Assembly (NCBI GenBank): GCA_964235495.1
Contig: CAXSAX010000037.1
Span: forward strand, 1-34,943
Source of the DNA: LMUY01 sp964235495
GTDB lineage: Bacteria; Pseudomonadota; Alphaproteobacteria; Acetobacterales; Acetobacteraceae
Reading direction: 5' to 3'
DNA length: 34,943 nucleotides
The notes beneath the pieces are model-generated. The model worked only from the letters and a program-made list of their open reading frames with translations. It was not told the DNA's origin and did not search any database. This document shows positions 14,710-21,974 of this stretch, piece after piece; position 1 is the stretch's first letter, and every line of letters begins with the position of its first letter. Made by a program: the position numbers and the translations under genes.

Positions 14710-15627
14710 ATGGCAAGCTGGCAGGCCCACCTCACCGTCCTGTTCCTGAAATACCAGGTCAAGCGCAAGATGCGCGGCCACGTGGACGTGGTAAAGGCGC
14801 GCGCCACGCTGAACGGCGTCAAGCAGCGTGTGCCGGCCGGCGCGCGCGCGACGGCTGAGCCAGTTGGCGGCGTGCCCGGCGAGTGGATGCGCCCTGCCAC
14901 CGGACGGGCCGCGGGCACCCTGCTCTACCTGCACGGCGGCGGCTATTTCGCGTGCTCGCCGCAAACCCACCGGCCCATCACCGGCGGGTTCGCCCGGCGC
15001 GGCTTCGACGTGTTCACGCCCGACTACCGCCTGGCGCCGGAGAACCCGTTTCCCGCCGGGCTGGACGATGCCGTGGCGGCGTATCGCGGGCTGCTGGAAC
15101 AAGGCATCCCGCCCGCCGCCCTCACCCTGGCCGGCGACTCCGCGGGCGGCGGCCTGGCGTTGGCGCTGCTGCTGCGCTTGAAGCAGGCCGGCGTGCCGCT
15201 GCCCGCCGCCGTCGCGCTCTTCTCGCCCTGGACCGACCTGGCCAACACCGGCGAGACGCTGCGCACCAACTCCGCCCGTGACGCCATGTTCACCGGCGAA
15301 GGCATGGAGCGCGCGACGGAGCCGTACCTGGCCGGGGCCGACCCGCGCAACCCGCTGGCCTCGCCGCTGTACGGCGACCTCTCAGGGCTGCCGCCCCTGC
15401 TGATCCACGCTGGCGACTACGAGGTGCTGCTGGACGACAGCCGCCGCCTCGCCGAGCGCGCCCGCGCCGTCGGGACGCGGGTGGTGATGCGGACCTGGCC
15501 GGTGGTGCCGCACGCCTGGCAGATGTTTCCCATCCCGGAGGCGGGCCATTCGATGGATGAGGCGGCCGGGTTCCTGCGCACGGCGCTGAGCGTCAAGCCG
15601 GAGCGCGCGGTGGTGGCGGCCTCGTGA
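14710..15627 (+). CDS. Alpha/beta hydrolase, hormone-sensitive-lipase family esterase
   Basis: The 305-residue enzyme belongs to the bacterial HSL (family IV) carboxylesterases. The oxyanion-hole motif HGGG is at 75-78 and the nucleophile elbow GDSAGG places Ser at 144. The acidic member lies in HAGDYEVLLDDS (Asp236 or Glu238), and the catalytic His is at about 268 in VPHAW. No signal peptide is seen, so it acts on small acyl esters in the cytoplasm. AGGA (14699-14702) precedes ATG 14710. It is sandwiched between the dehydrogenase and the nitroreductase genes, overlapping the latter by one to four bases. A shared detoxification or catabolic role is plausible. Confidence 0.9.
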   Translation: MASWQAHLTVLFLKYQVKRKMRGHVDVVKARATLNGVKQRVPAGARATAEPVGGVPGEWMRPATGRAAGTLLYLHGGGYFACSPQTHRPITGGFARRGFDVFTPDYRLAPENPFPAGLDDAVAAYRGLLEQGIPPAALTLAGDSAGGGLALALLLRLKQAGVPLPAAVALFSPWTDLANTGETLRTNSARDAMFTGEGMERATEPYLAGADPRNPLASPLYGDLSGLPPLLIHAGDYEVLLDDSRRLAERARAVGTRVVMRTWPVVPHAWQMFPIPEAGHSMDEAAGFLRTALSVKPERAVVAAS

Positions 15628-16178
15628 TGGACGCGATCGCCATGCTGCTCTCCCGGGCCTCCGCTGGCGCGATGACAGACCCGGCGCCAGACGCGGCGGC
15701 GCTGCAGCAGATCGTCCAGGCGGGGTTGTGCGCGCCGGACCACGGCAAGCTGCGGCCCTGGCGCTTCGTGGTGATCCAGGGCGAGGCGCGGGCGCGGTTC
15801 GCCGCCGTGTGCGTGGCCGCGCTGCGGGCCAGGGAGCCGGACGCGCCGGAGAGCGAGGCGGCGCGGACGCGCGGCAAGCTGCTGGCCCCGCCGTTGATCC
15901 TGGCGCTGGGCGTGCACCTGACGCCGGCGCACAAGGTGCCGGAAGTCGAGCAGATGATGGCCGTGGCTGCCGCCGCGATGAACATGCTGGACGCGGCGCA
16001 CGCGCTGGGCTTCGGCGCAAAGTGGATCACCGGGCCGAACACGTACGACCCGGCGGTCGCCGCGGCGCTGGGCGTGGACCGGCTGATGGGGTTCTTGTAC
16101 CTCGGCACCTTGGCCGCGCCGGTGCTGCCAACACAGCGGCCGGCCGTGTCAGATTATTGCCGGGAGTGGCAAGGATAA
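15627..16178 (+). CDS. Nitroreductase-family flavoprotein (YdjA-like)
   Basis: The product of about 183 residues fits the small nitroreductase group typified by E. coli YdjA, FMN-dependent homodimers that use NAD(P)H. Characteristic stretches are LLSRASAGAMTDPAPD near the N-terminus, the AGLCAPDHGKLRPWRFVVI flavin-contacting segment, and AAAAMNMLDAAHALGFGAKWITG. It lacks the longer C-terminal arm of larger nitroreductases. ATG 15627 overlaps the esterase TGA by one base, and GTG 15624 directly before it is equally possible. It is the last gene of a three-gene plus-strand cluster. The substrate is unknown. Confidence 0.88.
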   Translation: MDAIAMLLSRASAGAMTDPAPDAAALQQIVQAGLCAPDHGKLRPWRFVVIQGEARARFAAVCVAALRAREPDAPESEAARTRGKLLAPPLILALGVHLTPAHKVPEVEQMMAVAAAAMNMLDAAHALGFGAKWITGPNTYDPAVAAALGVDRLMGFLYLGTLAAPVLPTQRPAVSDYCREWQG

Positions 16179-16199
16179 CAGCCGGCGCCTGACGAGTTC

Positions 16200-16213
16200 G
16201 GGCGTTTCCGCCC
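16200..16213 (+). terminator. Candidate hairpin after the nitroreductase gene
   Basis: GGGCG (16200-16204) and CGCCC (16209-16213) enclose a TTTC loop, 22 bases after the stop. The stem is short and lacks a T-run. In the remaining gap to 16389 I find no gene. Confidence 0.3.
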
Positions 16214-16388
16214 ATGCAGCCGCTAGCGTTCCGCCCCATCCCCGGGGCAGGATTGATTTGGCCGCCCTGCGTCACGGAGTCTTAACAGCTCCCAGGCAAG
16301 GTGAGTGGCCGAATGGTTCTGGGAGGCGCCGGCGTTGCTCGAGACTCTGGAAAGACCGTCGCGCGCGCGGGACAAGGTTGCGTCAGCC

Positions 16389-17861
16389 ATGGCCTAGAGC
16401 TGCTCCGCTCCTGGGCTGCGTGAGTTCATCGTTGCCATCGCGCTGGCGGCGCCGGTGCCCGTCATCATGGCGTTCACCTCGGTCGTCCGCTTGGACTTCA
16501 ACTACCACGACGTCTTCATCCGCCTGGACGCGGCTTGGCGCACCTTGCAGGGGCAATGGCCACACTCCGACTTCTACACGCCCATCGGATTGGCCTATTT
16601 CTGGCTGCACGGCGCGGCGGCCTGGCTGGTCGGGATGGACGGCCGCGCGGTGATCTGGGCCAGCCTGCTGGCGCTGCCGTTCGTCATCGTCCCCGGCGCG
16701 GTGCTGGCCTGGCGGCGGCTGGGCGCCCTGGCCGCCGTCGCGCTGATCGTCCTGCTCACCGTCCTGGTGGCGGCGCCCACCTTCATCGATGGGCCCAGCC
16801 TCGTCATCGTGCACCTGGCCAACTACAACCGGATCGGGGGAGCGCTGGACGCCCTTGTGTGCCTGTGGGCCCTGGCCGCCCCGTTCAACCGCTCGCGCGG
16901 AGAAAGCCTCGCCGAGGCCCTGATGATGGGCGTCGTCCTGCTGATCCTGCTCTATCTCAAGGTCACGTTCTTCGGCTTCGCCGTGGCGGTGGCGATGGTC
17001 GGGTGCGTCACCGTCGCGGGCTTTTGGCGGTCGGCGGCCCTGGCGGGAGTGGTTGTGGCGCTCGGGGTCGTGGCGCTGGCGGGGCTGGCGGTCTGGCTGG
17101 CGCCCGGCCAGTGGATCGGGGTCGCCGGCATCGTCGTCGCAGCGGGAGGCTGCCTGCTGGTCAGCAGCCAGAACTTCGGCGCGTTCTCGCCCTCCCTGGT
17201 CGTCCTCGTCGTGCTGCTCGCTCAGCGGATCGGCACGGGGCCGAGCGACCACGCGGACTGGCCGATCGCCGAATCGACGTTGGTCTGCATGGGCGCGTTC
17301 GCCGTCCTGCTCGCATCGGTGCCGTTCATTACGACGCAGGTTGCGGGCACGCTGGGCCACGTCGTCCTGTCCCGCGCCCAGGGCGTCGTGGCGGATGACG
17401 GGCGCACGCGGCCGCTGCACGACGTGATGTGGTACAAGCAGCTGTTCGAGCCCTATGACATGCCGGATGACTACACCGTGGCGGACGCCGTCAAGTGGCG
17501 GCCGAACCTTCCCCCGCAGACCTTGAGCCTGATCCTGGGGGACGGGTTCGACCTGCTGCGGCGGGAGGGGCTGGCCGAACGGCGCATCGCCAACCTGAAC
17601 TTCAGCAACCCCTTCCCGGTCGGGCTGGGCGCACCGTCGCCGCGGGGCGTGGCGCTCTGGTGGGACCCGGACCGGACATTCGTGCAGGGCAAGATCACCG
17701 CCGAGATGATCGTGGGCGACGCGGAGGTGGTCATGGTGCCCAAGCTCTGGCTGTACTACTTCGTCGTGACCAACCTGACCGACGTGACGGCCGATCTGCT
17801 GCGGCGCGACTTCGTGCCGCAGCAGAGCCAGTTCTGGACCGCCTGGGTGCGGCGGACCTGA
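16389..17861 (+). CDS. Polytopic membrane protein of unknown function, amber codon near the apparent start
   Basis: The open part runs from GTG 16455 to TGA 17859-17861 (468 residues). It has about eight to ten hydrophobic helices in the first 320 residues, then a soluble C-terminal domain of about 145 residues. An early loop reads DVFIRLDAAWRTLQGQWPHSDFYTPIG. That loop plus the helix pattern resembles lipid-linked-sugar glycosyltransferases of the GT-C fold, but I see no proof of function. The same frame continues upstream as ATG 16389, GCC, TAG (16395-16397), then residues through LREFIVAIALAAPVPVIMAF that complete the first membrane helix. The natural start may therefore be ATG 16389 with a premature amber. 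If the TAG is real, GTG 16455 would give a protein lacking most of helix 1. Confidence 0.6.
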
Positions 17862-17864
17862 GAA

Positions 17865-17884
17865 CGCCGCCGCGTCAGGCGGCG
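17865..17884 (+). terminator. Hairpin terminator after the membrane protein gene
   Basis: CGCCGCC (17865-17871) and GGCGGCG (17878-17884) form a perfect seven-bp GC stem with loop GCGTCA, three bases after the stop. It separates this gene from the converging ABC transporter operon. No T-run is present, as is common in very GC-rich genomes. Confidence 0.5.
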
Positions 17885-17927
17885 GGGGAACGGCGGCCGC
17901 AACGGGACGGGAATGATCTGCAAGCCG

Positions 17928-18920
17928 TCACGCCGGCAGCAGGTGCAGCTCGGGCAGTGCGTCCAGGTGGCAGGCCGCCTTCTGCCCGGGCGCCCTGGCC
18001 CGCAGCAGCGGCTCCTCCACCCGGCAGCGATCGAACACGTAGGGGCAGCGCGTGTGGAATCGGCAGCCTGCCGGCGGGTTGATCGGGCTGGGCACGTCGC
18101 CGTGGAGGACGATGCGGTCGCGCCGGGCCAGCGGGTCCGGCACCGGCACGGCGGAGAGCAGGGCGCGGGTGTAGGGGTGACGAGGGCTTGCGAACAGGCT
18201 GCGGCGGTCGGCCAGCTCCACGATCTTGCCCAGGTACATCACCGCGACCCGGTGCGTCAGGTGCTCGACGATCGCCAGGTCGTGGCTGATGAACAGCAAG
18301 GCCAGGCCTAACTCGTCCTGCAAGTCGCTCAGCAGGTTGATGATCTGCGCCTTCACCGACACGTCGAGCGCGCTCACCGCCTCGTCGCAGATGATCAGGT
18401 CGGCACCCGGCGCCAGTGCGCGGGCGATGCCGATGCGCTGGCGCTGGCCGCCGCTGAACTCGTGCGGGAAGCGGCGCAGCGCATCCCGCGGCAGCCGCAC
18501 CTTGTCGATCAGGGCGGCCACGCGGTCGTCCAGCTCCGAGCCGCGCGCGAGACCGAAATTGGTGATCGGCTCGGCCAGCACGTCGCGCACGCGCATACGC
18601 GGGTTCAGGCTGCTGAACGGGTCCTGGAACACCACCTGCACCCGGCGGCGCACGGGCCGCATCTTGCGGGGGGGCAGCTGGTCGATGCGCTCGCCATCCA
18701 GCAACACCTCGCCGTCCGTGGGGTCGGTCAGCCGCAGGATGGCGCGGCCAACCGTGCTCTTGCCGCAGCCGCTCTCGCCCACGATGGACAGCGTTTCGCC
18801 TGCGGACACGGTGAAGGACACGCCATCGACGGCATGCACCGTCGCGGTCTGGCCGCCGAACAGGCCGCCCCGGATCGGGTAGTGCTTTTGCAGCGCGTTG
18901 ACTTCGAGCAGCGGAGTCAT
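17928..18920 (-). CDS. Peptide ABC importer ATPase (DppF/OppF type)
   Basis: The 330-residue protein is the second ATPase of a dipeptide/oligopeptide-type importer. Walker A is GESGCGKST, the signature is FSGGQRQRIGIARAL, Walker B is LIICDEAVSALD, and the H-loop is ISHDLAIV. It ends with the oligopeptide-transporter C-terminal segment (PINPPAGCRFHTRCPYVFDRC), which marks the DppF/OppF side and often carries an Fe-S-like cysteine group. ATG 18920 overlaps the stop of the small lipoprotein gene by four bases. It is the last gene of the operon, energising uptake through the two permeases together with the first ATPase. Confidence 0.92.
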   Translation of the reverse strand: MTPLLEVNALQKHYPIRGGLFGGQTATVHAVDGVSFTVSAGETLSIVGESGCGKSTVGRAILRLTDPTDGEVLLDGERIDQLPPRKMRPVRRRVQVVFQDPFSSLNPRMRVRDVLAEPITNFGLARGSELDDRVAALIDKVRLPRDALRRFPHEFSGGQRQRIGIARALAPGADLIICDEAVSALDVSVKAQIINLLSDLQDELGLALLFISHDLAIVEHLTHRVAVMYLGKIVELADRRSLFASPRHPYTRALLSAVPVPDPLARRDRIVLHGDVPSPINPPAGCRFHTRCPYVFDRCRVEEPLLRARAPGQKAACHLDALPELHLLPA

Positions 18921-19102
18921 GGTGCGGCGGGGGGCGCGGCGGGGCCGGATTGCGGGTCGGTGTCCCGCAGGATGCCCCCTGGCAGTTGCACCCCGCTGAC
19001 GCAGCGGTGCTCCGGGGCATAGCCGTCATAGCGGTTGGCGAGGCAGGCGGTGGAGGTGCCGCAGCTGTTCAGGGCAAGCAGAAGTAGGAGGGCCAACCGC
19101 AC
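18917..19102 (-). CDS. Small lipoprotein inserted in the peptide-transporter operon
   Basis: A 61-residue product starts at GTG 19102, immediately after the TAG of the upstream ATPase gene, and its TGA overlaps the ATG of the downstream ATPase gene. The N-terminus MRLALLLLLALNSC is a signal peptide with a lipobox-like LNSC, giving lipidated Cys14. Two more cysteines (20 and 34) could form a disulphide. The remaining 40 residues are polar, end in a Pro/Ala tail and match no family I know. Zero-gap and overlapping junctions argue that it is translated as part of the operon. It could assist the substrate-binding protein or be a small envelope factor. Function unknown. Confidence 0.65.
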   Translation of the reverse strand: MRLALLLLLALNSCGTSTACLANRYDGYAPEHRCVSGVQLPGGILRDTDPQSGPAAPPAAP

Positions 19103-20146
19103 CTACGCCGCCTCCGCGCGGTGGCATGCCACGAAATGCCCCGAGAGCTTCTCCTCCACCGCCGGCGCCACCGTGCGGCAATGCTCCACCACCATCGAGC
19201 ATCGTCCGGCAAAGGCGCAGCCTACGATGCGCTGCCGCAGGCTCGGCACAAGGCCGGGAATCTCCACCAGCTTGCTGCGCCCGCTCGCCTGCAGCGACGA
19301 GCCGAGCTTGGGCACCGCGCCGAGCAGGCCGCGCGTGTACGGGTGCAGCGGCCGGGCGAACAGGTCCCGCACCGGGGCCTCCTCCACCTTGCGGCCGGCG
19401 TACATCACCACCACGCGCTCCGCCATCTCCGCCACGACGCCGAGGTCGTGGGTGATCAGCATGATGGCGGAGCCAAGCCGGGTCTTGAGGTCCCGCATGA
19501 GGTCGAGGATTTGCGCCTGGATCGTCACGTCGAGGGCCGTGGTCGGCTCGTCGGCGATCAGCAGCTTCGGATTGCAGGCCAGCGCCATCGCGATCATCAC
19601 CCGTTGCCGCATGCCACCCGAGAGCTGGTGCGGGTACTCGCGCACCCGGCGTCCCGCTGCGGAGATGCCGACCAATTCCAGCATCTCCGTCGCGCGCTGC
19701 ATGGCCTGGGCTTTGTTCATGCCCTGGTGCAGCCGCAGCGTCTCGCCGATTTGGCGGCCGACCGTCAGCACCGGGTTCAGGCTGGTCATCGGCTCCTGGA
19801 AGATCATGCTGATGTCGTTGCCGCGCAACTTGCGCATGGCTGACTCCGGCAGGTCGAGCAGGTTGCGCCCCGCGAACTCGATGCTCCCCGCGACCTTGCC
19901 CGGCGGCGTGCCGATCAGGCGCAGGATGGACAGCGAGGTGACGGACTTGCCGCAGCCGCTCTCCCCCACGATCGCGACCGTCTCGCCCGCGTCGATGTGG
20001 AAAGACAAGCCTTCGACCGCGCGGACAACGCCGTCGGGCGTGCCGAAATGGGTTTGCAGGTTCCGGACCGAGAGGATGGGGGAACGGCTCCCCTCACCCC
20101 GGCTTTCTCCCGCAGGGAAAGCAAGCAGGGAAGCCGCGCCGCTCAA
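19103..20146 (-). CDS. Peptide ABC importer ATPase (DppD/OppD type)
   Basis: This is the first ATPase of the importer, 347 residues. Walker A is GESGCGKS, followed by the Q-loop (FQEPMTSLNP), the signature LSGGMRQRVMIAMAL, Walker B LLIADEPTTALD and the H-loop ITHDLGVVAE. The oligopeptide-transporter C-terminal segment follows (GCAFAGRCSMVVEHC). No ATG or GTG precedes the domain. TTG 20146, which overlaps the permease stop as TTGA, is the only reasonable start. The first 20 or so residues (to about RSPILSVRNL) come from a REP-like sequence and are absent from typical homologues. Confidence 0.9.
   Translation of the reverse strand: MSGAASLLAFPAGESRGEGSRSPILSVRNLQTHFGTPDGVVRAVEGLSFHIDAGETVAIVGESGCGKSVTSLSILRLIGTPPGKVAGSIEFAGRNLLDLPESAMRKLRGNDISMIFQEPMTSLNPVLTVGRQIGETLRLHQGMNKAQAMQRATEMLELVGISAAGRRVREYPHQLSGGMRQRVMIAMALACNPKLLIADEPTTALDVTIQAQILDLMRDLKTRLGSAIMLITHDLGVVAEMAERVVVMYAGRKVEEAPVRDLFARPLHPYTRGLLGAVPKLGSSLQASGRSKLVEIPGLVPSLRQRIVGCAFAGRCSMVVEHCRTVAPAVEEKLSGHFVACHRAEAA
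20089..20122. repeat. REP-like palindromic element at the permease/ATPase gene junction
   Basis: The stretch contains CCCCTCACCCCGGC followed by GCTTT (20102-20106), CCC (20109-20111), loop GCA, GGG (20115-20117) and AAAGC (20118-20122), forming a bulged hairpin. It resembles dispersed extragenic palindromes with CCCTCACCC...CTCCCGCAGGG found in many GC-rich proteobacteria. Here it encodes the N-terminal extension of the ATPase. Copy number elsewhere in the genome cannot be judged from this window. Confidence 0.4.
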
Positions 20147-21036
20147 ATCCGCTTGGCCAGGCGGGGGTCGAGCATGTCGCGCAAGCCGTCGCCCAGCATG
20201 TTCACCGCTAGCACCGTGAGCGACAGGAAAGCGGCGGGGAAGAACACGATGAACGGCTTGACCTGCCAGAGCGAGCGGCCCTCGGCCATGATGTTGCCCC
20301 AGGACGGGATGGTCGGCGGCGTGCCGGCGCCGATGAAGGACAGGATCGCCTCCGTGATCATGGCCGACGCGCAGATGAACGTCGCCTGCACCATGATCGG
20401 CGCCAGCGTGTTGGGCAGGATGTGGCGGAAGATCACCCGCGGCGCGCGCGTGCCGGAGGCCACGGCCGCCTCCACGTAGGGCTGCTCGCGCAGGCTCAGC
20501 ACCACGCCGCGCACCAGCCGCGTCACGCGCGGGATTTCCGCCACGGTGATGGCGAGAACGACGTTCCCAACGCTGCCCCGGGTCAGCGCCATCAGCGCGA
20601 TGGCGAGCAGGATGGAGGGAATGGACATCAGCCCGTCCATCACCCGCATGATGATGGCGTCCACCAGGCGGACATAGCCGGCCACCACGCCGATCAGCAA
20701 GCCGATGCCGGAGGCGAGAGCGCCCACCGCGAACCCCACGACCAGCGACACCCGCGCGCCGTACAGCACCCGGGAGTACAGGTCCCGCCCCAGCATGTCC
20801 GTGCCGAACCAATAGGTCGCCGACGGCAGCCGCAGCCGGCGGGATGGCGCGATCGCGGTCGGGTCCACCGTGGCGAGCCACGGGGCGGCGATGGCCATGA
20901 GGGCGATCGCGGCCAGCAACGCACCGCCCGCCACGATCGCCGGGTTGCGGCGGACAAAGGTGTGCGCCCGGCCGCGCTGCCTGGCTGGCGGCAGCACGTC
21001 CGGCAGCGCCGCGGCTGCGGGGAGGGTGAGGCTCAA
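20143..21036 (-). CDS. Peptide ABC importer permease (DppC/OppC type)
   Basis: The 297-residue inner-membrane permease has an N-terminal cytoplasmic tail, a first helix (PAIVAGGALLAAIALMAIAA), and the DppC-type segment TYWFGTDMLGRDLYSRVLYG. Five further helices and the EAA loop (EAAVASGTRAPRVIFRHILPN) follow. It ends MLGDGLRDMLDPRLAKRI, typical of the family. The start is TTG 21036, overlapping the upstream permease stop as TTGA. No ATG or GTG lies before the first helix. Its own stop overlaps the next gene's TTG in the same way. It pairs with the DppB-type permease to form the channel. Confidence 0.9.
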   Translation of the reverse strand: MSLTLPAAAALPDVLPPARQRGRAHTFVRRNPAIVAGGALLAAIALMAIAAPWLATVDPTAIAPSRRLRLPSATYWFGTDMLGRDLYSRVLYGARVSLVVGFAVGALASGIGLLIGVVAGYVRLVDAIIMRVMDGLMSIPSILLAIALMALTRGSVGNVVLAITVAEIPRVTRLVRGVVLSLREQPYVEAAVASGTRAPRVIFRHILPNTLAPIMVQATFICASAMITEAILSFIGAGTPPTIPSWGNIMAEGRSLWQVKPFIVFFPAAFLSLTVLAVNMLGDGLRDMLDPRLAKRI

Positions 21037-21974
21037 TAGCGAATCCTGGGATCGAACACGCTGTAGAGCAGGTCGACGCCCAGGTTCACCAGCACGTATA
21101 CGAAGGAGAAGATCAGCACGACACCCTGGATGATCGGGTAGTCGCGCCGCAGGATCGAGTCCACCACCAGCCGGCCGATGCCGGGAATGGCGAACACGCT
21201 TTCCGTCACCACAGCGCCGCCGATCAGCCCGGCCACGCCCAGCCCGATCACGGTGATGATCGGCACGGCGGCGTTCTTCAGCGCGTGCACGAACAGGATC
21301 GGCCGCTGCCCCACGCCCTTGGCCTTCGCGGTGCGCACGTAATCCTGGCTCAGCACCTCCAGCATAGTGGCGCGGGTGATGCGGGCGATCAGCGCGATGA
21401 ACGCGCTGGCCAGCGTCAGCACCGGCAGGATCAGGTTGGACAGCCACGGCCAGATGCCTTTGGCGATCGGCGTGTAGCCCTGCACCGGCAGCCATTCCAG
21501 CTGCAGCGCGAAGGCGTAGGCCAGCAGGTAACCCACCACGAACACCGGCACGGAAAAGCCGAACACCGCCAGCAGCATCACCGCGCGATCGATCAGCGTG
21601 CCCTGCTGCCAGGCTGCCAGCACGCCCATCGGCACCGCCACCACCACGGCAAACACCAGTGTCAGCACCATCAGCGACAGCGTCGGCTCCACCCGCTGCG
21701 CGATCAGGTGCGTCACCGGCAGGTTGGTGAAGATGGAGGTGCCTAAGTCCCCGCGCAGGATGTCCCACGCCCAGGCGCCGAACCGGACCAGGAATGGCCG
21801 GTCCAGCCCGAGCGAGGCGCGGATGCGATCGATGTCGGCCGGGCTGGCCTGGTCCCCGGCGATGATGGCCGCCGGGTCCCCGGGTGCGAGATACAGCAAG
21901 CTGAACACGAACAGCGCCACCACCGCCATGACGGGGATGGTGGCCACGACCCGGCGGAGCGCATAGGCCAGCAT
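21033..21974 (-). CDS. Peptide ABC importer permease (DppB/OppB type)
   Basis: The 313-residue membrane permease opens with MLAYALRRVVATIPVMAVVALFVFSLLYLAPGDPA, the standard DppB N-terminus (helix then the LAPGDPA motif). It continues with the conserved periplasmic segment RPFLVRFGAWAWDILRGDLGTSIF. The EAA-type coupling loop is QDYVRTAKAKGVGQRPILFVHALKNAA, and the family-typical FAIPGIGRLVVDSILRRDYPIIQG follows. The C-terminus VNLGVDLLYSVFDPRIRY is canonical. ATG 21974 overlaps the binding-protein stop by one base (TGATG). Six membrane helices are expected. Confidence 0.93.
   Translation of the reverse strand: MLAYALRRVVATIPVMAVVALFVFSLLYLAPGDPAAIIAGDQASPADIDRIRASLGLDRPFLVRFGAWAWDILRGDLGTSIFTNLPVTHLIAQRVEPTLSLMVLTLVFAVVVAVPMGVLAAWQQGTLIDRAVMLLAVFGFSVPVFVVGYLLAYAFALQLEWLPVQGYTPIAKGIWPWLSNLILPVLTLASAFIALIARITRATMLEVLSQDYVRTAKAKGVGQRPILFVHALKNAAVPIITVIGLGVAGLIGGAVVTESVFAIPGIGRLVVDSILRRDYPIIQGVVLIFSFVYVLVNLGVDLLYSVFDPRIRY

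Noticed and set aside
16300..16355. Stretch resembling the 5' half of a tRNA-Ser (GTGAGTGGCCGAATGGTT and a later CTGGAAAG)
   Set aside because: The anticodon stem does not pair, the D loop is too long, and no T arm or matching acceptor end follows. It could be a decayed remnant, but the evidence is too weak to annotate.
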